The notes under the pieces: model-generated
What the model was told of the DNA's origin: nothing
The model's input: only the letters and a program-made list of their open reading frames with translations
Databases searched by the model: none
In this document: one piece after another, positions 1-6,812 of the stretch
Layout: each line of letters begins with the position of its first letter
Numbering within the stretch: position 1 is the first letter of the stretch
Translations under genes and position numbers: made by a program
DNA from: JBFFXF01 sp041569895
GTDB taxonomy: Bacteria; Planctomycetota; UBA8108; JACQVS01
Assembly (NCBI GenBank): GCA_041569895.1
Contig: JBFFXF010000091.1
Span: forward strand, 1 to 24,878
Direction of reading: 5' to 3'
Length of the DNA stretch: 24,878 nt

Positions 1-2645
1 AGCCCGGCGACTCGACGCGCGCCCTGGATCCGCGCGTCGAGGACACGCGTGCCGACGATCGCCTCGCCGGGCTCGACGAAGGAGAGTCGCACCGTGTATC
101 GACCCGGCTCGAGGCCGCGGATGACCAGCGACGTGAGGTCCTCGGCGCCCGAGGCAACCACCCACGGCCAGCCGCGCCCGCCGCCGACGCGGATCGAATG
201 GTTGTAGAAGTAGCGCGGCGCGCCGACGACCTCGAGGTCGATCGCCGGCGATGGTCCGCCGGCCGACGGGTGCTCCAGCCACACGGTCCCTGCCGCGACG
301 CGGTCGCCCGGCGCGCCGAGGTTGACGCCGAGTCGCCGGATCGGACTCGGCTCGCCCGGCCCCCAGGACGCCCACTGCTCGTGCTCGTCGGGCATGGCGA
401 CCATCGCGAGCGCCACCGGGAGCGGGTAGCTGCACGTGCAGCCCTCGTAGTAGTACGGCACGTTCAGCAGGCCGCCCGCCGGGATGATGGTGTTCGTGCA
501 GCCGGAGCGCGGTCCGCTGATGTTGACCGTGCCGCTCTCGACCGACGTGTCGTAAAACGCCGGCGTCCCCGATCGCATCGTGTAGATGGTTCCGTAGAGC
601 GCGCCGCCATCGCAGCCGTAGCTCTTCGGAAAAACGCGCGGCTCCGTGCGTCCGGTCAGCGGACTGAGTCGCGTGCCCGGCTGCGGCGGCTCGGGCTTCC
701 ACGCGTCCTTCTGCCACGGTGGCCGGTACTGATTCGGCTGGCCGCCGGAGGGACCCGGCGGCGGCAGCGTTGCCGCGAAGCGACGCGACTCGCCCTCGTC
801 GAGGACGCGCCCGGTGTACATGTCGGAGAAGACCCGATCGCCGAGCCCGTACGGCGCGCCCCCGGCGAGCCACTGCTTGTCGCGCGCCACCATGACGCCG
901 CGGACGAACCACGGCTGCGGCGATCGCTTGAAGAACCCGAGCGCGTCGTCGAACCAGAGGACGCCGAGCGGCGCGCGGACGAGCGCGTCGTTGCCGCTCC
1001 AGCCGCCGGTGTAGTCCGCCGCCCCCGCGAGCGGACCGGGTCGCGAGACGACCAGGAACCGCTCGGTCTCCGACACGTTCGCGCCCGGCAGCGCGGCGGC
1101 GCGAGCGCGGAGCCGTTCTCGCGCCTCGCCGGTCACCGCGAAGCACGCGGCGCCGCCGTACGGTCGCACCAGGCGATGGAGCCGCTCGACGAGCCCGTCG
1201 CCGGCCTCGACGCCCGTCGCGACGACGACGAGGCTCGCGAAGTACGGCGGCAGGTCAAAGTCGACCGGTCGCCCGCGCCAGAGAGTGGCGCGCTCGCCGG
1301 GAACGCCGGCGCGGTCGAGCCGTCGCCGAAGCCGGTCGATGCGTTCGGCGTCCGTATCGAGCGCGAGCACGCGAAAGCGCGTCGCGACGATGAGCTCCTC
1401 GAGAAGCGCCTCATCGCCGAGTCCGACGAGAAGCGCGTGCCCCCGGTCTCCGCCCGCCGCGCGAACGAGCGCTCGGACACGGGCAGCGGTCTCGCCGCCG
1501 GGGCTCGCCAGCGGCTCGCGAGCGTCGTCGTGGTGTCGCGCCTCGCCCGTTCGCTCGCCGAGGCATGCGATGCCGCCCTCGAGCGTCACCACGACCAGCT
1601 TGCCGTCGGCCGCGATCATCGAGTGCACGGTCCCCTCGACGTCCGGCACCCCGTCGGCGAACGAGAACGCCCGCCCTCCCACGGTGATCCGCCTGCTGAT
1701 GCCCGCCACGCCCTCGCCGGTTCGCAGGTTGTCCTCGTGCCGCTGGCGGTTGACGTCGCTGTCGAACGTCACCCGGCCGCGCCGGATCTCGCGCGCGCGC
1801 TCGGGGTCGACCGACGCGAACCACCCGCCCGGAAATCGGCCCGGTCGCGGCAACTGGAAATCGACGAGCTCGCCGGTGCGCCGATCGAAGCGCGCCGGAT
1901 ACGCCGCCCCGCACGGGACGACGAGCTCGTCCTCGTCGACGACGAGGTAGCCCTGCGGCGTCACTCCGCCGAACGCCTCCGCGGCGTGCGGGTGCTGTCC
2001 GTAGATCGACCCGGCGCGGTCGTTGCGCCACTTGACGCGCCCGCTCGCCGCGTCGAGCGCCGAGACGAAGACCCCCTCGAAGGGCCACACGCCCGCCGCG
2101 AGGTAGATCGTGTCGTCGGCGATCACCGGCCCGCCGCGAACCGGCCAGAGCGAGATCATCCGCCGGTTGCCGATCACCTTGCGGTTCGACGGCGCCGCAC
2201 GAAACTTCCAGACGACCTCGCCGTCCGCCGCGTCGAGGCAGTACAGAAACCCGTCGTCCGAGGCGAAGAAGACGCGATCACGCCACGCCACCGGCGCCAG
2301 TCGCACCGGCCCGTCGGCGAAGAAGCGCCAGAGGATCTCGCCGCTCTCGATGGCGAGCGCCGTGACGCTGTCGTTCCGCGACGACCCGATGAAGAGCCGC
2401 TCGCCGAGCGCCACCGGCTCATACCCCCGATCGAACTGCAGCCGCGCGTTCCGGTACGCGGGCTGGAGCGAGGGAAGCCGGCGAGTCCAGACGAGCTCGA
2501 GCTGATCGGGAAGCCGCTCCTCGCTGACGGCGGTGCGTCCCGCGTCGTGACGCCACATCGGCCAGTCACCGGCAGTCAACGACGAGCCGTGGAGAACGAG
2601 CGAGCCGACGATCAAGAGCATTCGAGCGGTATTCGCGGTGATCAC
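1..2645 (-). CDS. Exported PQQ-like beta-propeller protein with embedded methyltransferase-like domain and malectin-like C-terminus (C-terminally truncated by window edge)
   Basis: Direct translation of the minus strand gives an open frame of at least 881 codons with no stop before the left edge. The N-terminus has a hydrophobic signal peptide followed by GDWPMWRHDAGRT, typical of planctomycete exported PQQ-like propellers. Propeller repeats such as LYCLDAADGEVVWKF and FVSALDAASGRVKW fill roughly residues 30-390. Residues about 402-500 look like a class I SAM-methyltransferase Rossmann fold: GHALLVGLGDEALLEEL (motif I), RVLALDTDAERIDRLR (acidic end of strand 2), a VVVATGVE strand and LHRLVRPYGGAACF (strand 5 hairpin). 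Later come a Cys-rich YYYEGCTCSYP stretch near residue 735 and a malectin-like end (FYNHSIRVGGG, RYTVRLSFVEPGE, RVLDARIQG). The start is GTG at 2645 or ATG at 2621; the GTG adds a basic residue before the signal core. Propeller and export are well supported. Methyltransferase activity is an inference, because motif I lacks the usual leading acidic residue. Confidence 0.88.
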   Translation of the reverse strand, partial: MITANTARMLLIVGSLVLHGSSLTAGDWPMWRHDAGRTAVSEERLPDQLELVWTRRLPSLQPAYRNARLQFDRGYEPVALGERLFIGSSRNDSVTALAIESGEILWRFFADGPVRLAPVAWRDRVFFASDDGFLYCLDAADGEVVWKFRAAPSNRKVIGNRRMISLWPVRGGPVIADDTIYLAAGVWPFEGVFVSALDAASGRVKWRNDRAGSIYGQHPHAAEAFGGVTPQGYLVVDEDELVVPCGAAYPARFDRRTGELVDFQLPRPGRFPGGWFASVDPERAREIRRGRVTFDSDVNRQRHEDNLRTGEGVAGISRRITVGGRAFSFADGVPDVEGTVHSMIAADGKLVVVTLEGGIACLGERTGEARHHDDAREPLASPGGETAARVRALVRAAGGDRGHALLVGLGDEALLEELIVATRFRVLALDTDAERIDRLRRRLDRAGVPGERATLWRGRPVDFDLPPYFASLVVVATGVEAGDGLVERLHRLVRPYGGAACFAVTGEARERLRARAAALPGANVSETERFLVVSRPGPLAGAADYTGGWSGNDALVRAPLGVLWFDDALGFFKRSPQPWFVRGVMVARDKQWLAGGAPYGLGDRVFSDMYTGRVLDEGESRRFAATLPPPGPSGGQPNQYRPPWQKDAWKPEPPQPGTRLSPLTGRTEPRVFPKSYGCDGGALYGTIYTMRSGTPAFYDTSVESGTVNISGPRSGCTNTIIPAGGLLNVPYYYEGCTCSYPLPVALAMVAMPDEHEQWASWGPGEPSPIRRLGVNLGAPGDRVAAGTVWLEHPSAGGPSPAIDLEVVGAPRYFYNHSIRVGGGRGWPWVVASGAEDLTSLVIRGLEPGRYTVRLSFVEPGEAIVGTRVLDARIQGARRVAG

Positions 2646-2707
2646 GGGAGCATTCTCATGGCGGAGAGGGCCCTTGCTGGTTGAACGTGACAGTGTACGG
2701 GATGTGG

Positions 2708-2757
2708 GGCGCCGAGGTGTCGGCAGATTTCACGGAAAAGGGGAACATCTCGGCGCC
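2708..2757. repeat. 13-bp inverted repeat upstream of the PQQ-propeller gene
   Basis: Arms GGCGCCGAGGTGT (2708-2720) and ACATCTCGGCGCC (2745-2757) are complementary except for one position, which is a G-U wobble in plus-strand RNA and a C-A mismatch in minus-strand RNA. The 24-base loop is A-rich. It lies 63 to 112 bases upstream of the GTG start of the minus-strand propeller gene. It could be an operator, an attenuator in the 5' leader or the end of an upstream transcript. No U-run follows on either strand, so a standard terminator is unlikely. Confidence 0.5.
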
Positions 2758-2790
2758 GAAAGCGCGGTCGAAGGACGAGAAAGACGGGAA

Positions 2791-2826
2791 CGCAGATTAC
2801 GCAGATTGCGCAGATGACGCAGAAGG
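2791..2826. repeat. Four tandem 9-base units (CGCAGATTA type)
   Basis: The units CGCAGATTA, CGCAGATTG, CGCAGATGA and CGCAGAAGG follow each other with no spacer. They sit in the 347-base gap between the propeller gene and the M28-like gene and lie in no supported coding frame. The period of 9 is seen directly; function is unknown. Confidence 0.75.
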
Positions 2827-2840
2827 ATGACTGGCCCGTC

Positions 2841-2909
2841 TCGGAGTCGGAGTCGGAATCGGAATCGGATCTCGGAATCGGATCTCGGAGTCGGATCTCG
2901 GAGTCGGCC
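2841..2909. repeat. Degenerate hexanucleotide array (TCGGAN)n
   Basis: About eleven units of TCGGAG, TCGGAA, TCGGAT or TCGGCC run end to end, with three single-C insertions after the TCGGAT units (2871, 2884, 2897). These create a higher-order 13-base period in the second half (TCGGANTCGGATC). The array lies 84 bases past the stop of the minus-strand M28-like gene. Open frames through it encode only simple Arg/Ser/Asp-type repeats and are not supported as genes. Confidence 0.8.
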
Positions 2910-2952
2910 CTCTGTCTCGGCCTCCGAGTCGCCGTCGGCCGCGCCAGTTCTC

Positions 2953-2976
2953 GAGGACGAGGACGAGGACGAGGAC
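2953..2976. repeat. Four perfect GAGGAC hexamers
   Basis: Four exact copies of GAGGAC lie 17 bases past the stop codon of the minus-strand M28-like gene and 43 bases from the TCGGAN array. The unit differs but the period is the same. In minus-strand RNA it would be an unstructured GUCCUC pyrimidine-rich tract in the 3' untranslated region. Confidence 0.8.
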
Positions 2977-2992
2977 GAATGGTCATTGTGGT

Positions 2993-4408
2993 TCAAGGCG
3001 GCGGCCGAAACCATCGCGGCGCCTCGGGCGGTGGGTCTCCGCGTCGTCGTTGCATCCCCTCCTCGAGCTCCGCCGCCGACAGGCCGTCGATGCCGCGGAC
3101 GAGGTCGTCGACGAGGTTGGTGACGCGGGGCAGGTCGGGGACGCGGACCTTGTCGACGGTGTCGTGCGGGTCGAAGAGGTAGAGCGGGCCGCTGATGTGG
3201 CACACCGAGGGAATCCCCGCGGTGAAGAACGGCGCCGCGTCGCACGGCGGCTCGGGTCCGAAGACGGTGGCGGGGAGCGCCAGGGTGCGGTCGAGGCCGT
3301 GGCGCTCGACGCACTCGCGGAGGAGGTCGACGAGGCGCTGGCCGGCGTCGACGAAGAGCGCGCGCATCTCGGGGAGGCCGGTGAGCCGGTAGCCGCCGCG
3401 CTCGTCGCCGACCGCCTCCTCGGCGATGTGCTCGACGCCGATGGCGGCGACGGTGCGGGGCACGAGGTCCTCGCGGTGTCGCTCGACGAAGACGCGGTTG
3501 CCGACGCCGCCGTGGAAGTGCCCCGACGACGCCACGAAGACCAGCGATCGCTCGAGAGCGCGCGGCTCGCGGGCGAAGCGGCGGGCCAGGGCGAGCAGCA
3601 CCGCCAGTCCCGATGCGTCCTCGACCGCCGACGCCCACGGCGCGTCGTGGTGGCAGGTGAGTATGATATGCTCGTCGCCGCGCCCGGGCACGACGCCGAC
3701 GACGTTGTGCGAGTCCACCTCGTCGCACGAGCCGACGCTGGTCAGCACGACCTCGGCGCCGTCGCGCCGGCGAAGCTGCGTGCCGTCCTCGCGGCCGACC
3801 CACACGGCTGGCAGGTCCTTGAGATACCCGTCGTACGGCACCCAGAAATCGCAGCCGTCGATCGGCATGTCCGCGAGCACGCCGATGAACGCCGCGGCGC
3901 CGCGCTCGAGCGACGCGTAGTACGCGTCGAAGTTCTCGATGAGAAACGTCGCCGCGTGGAGGGAGCCGTCGGGAATGGTGTCCTCGACGTCGACCGCGAA
4001 CCGCGCCGCGGCGCGCAGCTGGCCCGCGGGGAGATCGCCGAAGCGCGCCTCGACGACGACCGCCTTGCCCTCGATGTCGAGATCGTCGAGCTCTTCCGGC
4101 GCGCCGTCGCCGGCGAAGACGATCGGCGCGCGCACGCCGGTGGGCCTGGTCCACGCCGTGTACGGCACCGCGCAGCAGTCGAGCCAGGCTCCGTCCCCGG
4201 GGAAGACGAGCTCGGTGCGCGACGGCCTCCACCGGTTCACCGGAACCGGCTCGAGCCTGACGTCGGCGAGCCCCGCCTCCTCGAACCGCGCCGCCAGCCA
4301 CCGCTCGGTCTCGAGATCCGCGGGATAGCCGGGACGGCGAACGCCGAACGAGACGATCTCGCGGATCCACGAGAGCATCTCCTCCACTTCACGATCTCGG
4401 TCGCTCAT
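2993..4408 (-). CDS. M28-family metallopeptidase-like protein with PA-like insert and altered catalytic residues
   Basis: This 471-residue protein has the layout of M28 zinc aminopeptidases. An N-terminal cap (1-90) and a PA-like stretch (about 91-225, with the GKAVVVEARFG strand) precede the metallohydrolase core (about 230-440). Visible core landmarks are LTCHHDAPW (His254, Asp255), EDASG (Asp264 at the bridging-Asp position), GVEHIAEE (326-327) and DPHDTVDKV (His415). Where M28 enzymes normally carry the Glu-Glu pair (general base and metal ligand, as in AEEWGLLGS), this protein reads SSGHFHGGVGN (295-304), so both glutamates are missing. No signal peptide is seen, so it is probably cytoplasmic. 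The basic, proline-rich C-terminus (454-471) looks disordered. It may be an active variant with other ligands or an inactive binding protein. The ATG at 4408 has only a weak AAGG upstream. Confidence 0.85.
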   Translation of the reverse strand: MSDRDREVEEMLSWIREIVSFGVRRPGYPADLETERWLAARFEEAGLADVRLEPVPVNRWRPSRTELVFPGDGAWLDCCAVPYTAWTRPTGVRAPIVFAGDGAPEELDDLDIEGKAVVVEARFGDLPAGQLRAAARFAVDVEDTIPDGSLHAATFLIENFDAYYASLERGAAAFIGVLADMPIDGCDFWVPYDGYLKDLPAVWVGREDGTQLRRRDGAEVVLTSVGSCDEVDSHNVVGVVPGRGDEHIILTCHHDAPWASAVEDASGLAVLLALARRFAREPRALERSLVFVASSGHFHGGVGNRVFVERHREDLVPRTVAAIGVEHIAEEAVGDERGGYRLTGLPEMRALFVDAGQRLVDLLRECVERHGLDRTLALPATVFGPEPPCDAAPFFTAGIPSVCHISGPLYLFDPHDTVDKVRVPDLPRVTNLVDDLVRGIDGLSAAELEEGMQRRRGDPPPEAPRWFRPPP

Positions 4409-4439
4409 CGCCTTATCCAGGAGCTCGCTAAACCAAGAC

Positions 4440-4515
4440 GGTCACGGTCACGGTCACGGTCACGGCACACGGTCACGGTCACGGTCCACAAATAACGGTC
4501 CACGGCACACGGTCC
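4440..4515. repeat. Hexanucleotide array (GGTCAC)n with GGCACAC variants
   Basis: Four perfect GGTCAC units (4440-4463), a GGCACAC spacer, two more GGTCAC units (4471-4482) and diverging GGTCCA copies up to 4515 lie 32 bases upstream of the minus-strand M28-like start. Looser GTGCTCGTGCTCCGT-type repetition continues to about 4590. On the minus strand the unit is GTGACC, so the array may overlap that gene's promoter region. No clear -10/-35 pair could be placed. The rest of the gap 4409-4677 shows nothing except the hairpin at 4634-4674. Confidence 0.8.
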
Positions 4516-4633
4516 GCCGTCCAGACCGGGCCCGTGCTCGTGCTCCGTATCCGTGTTCCGACTCCGCTGTCGTTACCGTCGCCGTGTCAGGACTGAGCTC
4601 ATTTTGTTCGTCACGGCCGCTCTTTTTCGCACG

Positions 4634-4674
4634 AACCTGGGTTTTTCTCGCCCACGGCGAGAAAAGCCCAGGTT
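4634..4674. terminator. 19-bp near-perfect hairpin just downstream of the DUF1080 gene
   Basis: Arms 4634-4652 and 4656-4674 (AACCTGGG...CTCGCC and GGCGAG...CCCAGGTT) pair over 19 positions around a 3-base CAC loop. The single non-Watson-Crick position (4642 or so against 4666) is a U-G wobble in plus-strand RNA and a C-A mismatch in minus-strand RNA. It begins three bases after the TAA of the minus-strand DUF1080 gene, so it most likely ends that operon's mRNA or protects it from 3' decay. No downstream U-run follows on the minus strand, so it is not a textbook intrinsic terminator. A dispersed REP-like palindrome is the alternative. Confidence 0.6.
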
Positions 4675-4677
4675 ATT

Positions 4678-6051
4678 TTAATCCAGCTCCCGCACGAAGA
4701 TGTTGGCGAACTGGATCGGGTCGCCGTGATGCTGCAGCGCGATCGGACCGGTCCGGGCCACGCCGGGGAGCCGGGCGTCGCGGATCACCACGCGGCCGTT
4801 GAGCTCGACGGTGAGTCGATCGCCGCGCATGGTGATCAGGAAGCGATTCCACTCCCCCACCGGGTTGTCGGCGCGCTCGGTCGGCGTCACGGCGCGGCGC
4901 ACCTCCGCCGGCATGCCTCGGTCGGTGCGATAGCCCCAGACCTCGCCGGAGCCGACGGGCCAGCACCAGATGTTGACCTGACTCTTCGAGCTGCCGCGAA
5001 GATAGATGCCGCTGTCGCCGGCGTCGCGCACCTCGACGGTCTTCGGGCGCCCTTCCTCATCGACGGCGTCGTTGCCGTCGGGGCCGATCACCGGGCGCGC
5101 GCGCATCACCGGCTTCGCGGTGAAGCGCCAGTCGCAGATCAACTGGAAGTCGCCGAAGGACTCCTCGGTCCAGAGGTGCTTGTCGCGCGCCTCGCTGCGT
5201 CCGTCGTAGTCGAGACGCCAGTCGCGCGGCACCCAGTGTCCCTCGCTGCCCTCGCCGACTTTCCAGCCGGAGAGGTCGACGCCCGTGTACAGCGAGCGGA
5301 AACCCTGCGCCACCGGCGCGACGTGCTCCAGCGCGAGATCCGGCGACGGCGGCAGCTCGCGGATGCGGATGTTGCGGAAGTGGCACTCGGAGCCCTCGGA
5401 CTCGAGGACGATGTAGCCCTTGCGCGTCGTGCACATCGACCCTCCAGAGACCACCTTGCCGTTGACGGCAAGCTTGATGTCGCCGTCCTTGCAGACCACG
5501 CGGTAGTGGTTCCACTCGCCGGCGGGACGCGCGCGGCGCTCGCTCGGCAGACAGCGCTCCCAGCCGGACGGGTGCGGCCGGTCGGGCACCATCGACGCCC
5601 CCTGGATCGGGAAGACGTCGCCGTGGCTGGTGTAGTTCTCGCTGTTGCGGCCGTCGAGGATCTGCACCTCGATCGCCCGCGAGAACGGCCGGCCGGGCTC
5701 CGGGAGCGGATGGCTCCAGACGAAGAGACCGGCGTTGCCACGCGGCTTCATGTGGCGCCACTCGAGCTCGAGGATGAAGTTCTCGTACTGGCGCTCCGTG
5801 CGCAGGATGCCGGTCGGCACTCCCGTCGACACGATGATGCCGTCTCGCACCGTGAAGGTGCCCGGCGCGCAGTTGACGTTCACCCAGCCGGAGAGGTCCT
5901 TGCCGTTGAAGAGCGGAACGAGGTCGTTCTCGTCGTCGTCGCCGCGGATCGCGCTCGGGGGGAGCGCCGCGAGGAGCACGCCGAGTGACGCAATGGCCAC
6001 GTCAAGCAGCCGTGGCGGATTCCAGCGAACGCCGATCGTCGACTGTCGCAT
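4678..6051 (-). CDS. Exported protein with two tandem DUF1080 (3-keto-disaccharide hydrolase) domains
   Basis: The 457-residue protein starts at ATG 6051, which has GGGAG seven bases upstream. An open frame in the same register extends to 6837, but its N-terminal Arg/Ala-rich part only mirrors the neighbouring gene. A signal-type hydrophobic segment (18-36) precedes two concanavalin-like DUF1080 domains. The first (about 44-233) shows LFNGKDLSGW, FILELEWRH, RGNAGLFVW and FRNIRIREL. The second (about 252-457) shows LYTGVDLSGW, GDSGIYLRG, GEWNRFLITMRG and FANIFVREL. Members of this family hydrolyse 3-keto-glycosides or bind and cleave glycans. Last gene of the operon starting at 7990, 32 bases after the creatininase-family gene. 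Most family proteins have one domain, so the duplication may allow two sugar-binding faces. Substrate is not known. Confidence 0.9.
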   Translation of the reverse strand: MRQSTIGVRWNPPRLLDVAIASLGVLLAALPPSAIRGDDDENDLVPLFNGKDLSGWVNVNCAPGTFTVRDGIIVSTGVPTGILRTERQYENFILELEWRHMKPRGNAGLFVWSHPLPEPGRPFSRAIEVQILDGRNSENYTSHGDVFPIQGASMVPDRPHPSGWERCLPSERRARPAGEWNHYRVVCKDGDIKLAVNGKVVSGGSMCTTRKGYIVLESEGSECHFRNIRIRELPPSPDLALEHVAPVAQGFRSLYTGVDLSGWKVGEGSEGHWVPRDWRLDYDGRSEARDKHLWTEESFGDFQLICDWRFTAKPVMRARPVIGPDGNDAVDEEGRPKTVEVRDAGDSGIYLRGSSKSQVNIWCWPVGSGEVWGYRTDRGMPAEVRRAVTPTERADNPVGEWNRFLITMRGDRLTVELNGRVVIRDARLPGVARTGPIALQHHGDPIQFANIFVRELD

Positions 6052-6083
6052 GTCGGGCTCCCTTCTCCGAGTGTGTGTGCTCC

Positions 6084-6812
6084 TCAGGGCATGAACGGCG
6101 GGACGTCGGCGACGCGCTCGCCCTCGATCATCCCCGCGAGGTATGCCGTCACCCGCTCCACCGCCCGCTCGATGAACGCCTCGCCCTTCTTCGCCGAGGC
6201 GAGGGCCGGCGTGCCGTCCTGCTGATCGCCGACGGCGTCGGCGCGGACGTTCTCGGGGAACGCCGCGAGCGCAAACGACGTCTCGAACTCCTGCGCGTGC
6301 CCCGGCAGATCGTCCGGCAGCCGGTGGCCGCTCTCGAGCAGCTCGCGGGCGTCGTCGGCCGTGAGCACGTCCCAGTAGGACAGGAAGTGGAGGTTGACCT
6401 GAAAGCGCCGCTGAAACTGGTCCCAGTTCGACTCGCACGGCGCGATGTTGCCGCCGTGCCCGTTGAGCACGAGGACATTCGTGTAGCCGGCCCGCACCTG
6501 GCTGTCGATGAGGTCGGAGAGCGCGGCGAGGAAAGTTCCCGGCTGCAGCGAGAGCGTGCCCGGGTGGCGCATGTGATGCTCGCTGACGCCGGCCATCAGC
6601 CCCTCGGCGACGAGGACGCGCGGGCGCAGTCGTTCGGCCACCCGCTCGGCGATCAGCGTGACGCTGCGCCAGTCGTGCTCCATCGCGAGGTGCTCGAGGT
6701 GCTGCTCGATCGCCGCCACGGGTATGATCACCGCGCGCAGCTCGCCGGAGCGCATGCGCTCGCGGAACTCCCGGCGCGTGAGCTTGCGCTGCAGGACCTC
6801 TTCGTCGCTCAC
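6084..6812 (-). CDS. Creatininase-family amidohydrolase
   Basis: 242 residues, the usual length for this family. The metal-site motifs are present: PVAAIEQHLEHL (Glu36, His38), MEHD (Asp47), VLNGHGGN (117-122, His119) and HAQEFETS (172-179, Glu175). The GHGGN form is shared with the MftE, ArfB and keto-inositol hydrolase (IolN-like) branches rather than with true creatininase (GHYEN), so the substrate is probably not creatinine. There is no signal peptide, so it should be cytoplasmic. Its ATG overlaps the TGA of the upstream UxuA-like gene by four bases (ATGA), which points to translational coupling. Beside a TIM-barrel sugar enzyme and a keto-sugar hydrolase family protein, a role opening a lactam-, lactone- or keto-ring of a sugar derivative is reasonable but inferred. 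Confidence 0.9.
   Translation of the reverse strand: MSDEEVLQRKLTRREFRERMRSGELRAVIIPVAAIEQHLEHLAMEHDWRSVTLIAERVAERLRPRVLVAEGLMAGVSEHHMRHPGTLSLQPGTFLAALSDLIDSQVRAGYTNVLVLNGHGGNIAPCESNWDQFQRRFQVNLHFLSYWDVLTADDARELLESGHRLPDDLPGHAQEFETSFALAAFPENVRADAVGDQQDGTPALASAKKGEAFIERAVERVTAYLAGMIEGERVADVPPFMP

Noticed and set aside
198..2684. 828-codon plus-strand open frame
   Set aside because: It is Arg/Ala/Asp-rich with no domain. The opposite strand translates into a continuous PQQ-propeller/methyltransferase/malectin-like protein.
2791..2976. CRISPR array
   Set aside because: Units are 6 to 9 bases with no unique spacers, and there are no cas genes.
2730..3182. Small open frames through the TCGGAN and GAGGAC arrays
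   Set aside because: They encode only Ser/Glu/Arg/Asp simple repeats with no ribosome site, as any hexamer array will.
3050..4495. 481-codon plus-strand open frame opposite the M28-like gene
   Set aside because: Low-complexity Val/Asp/Arg/Glu mirror of the real gene, running into the GGTCAC array.
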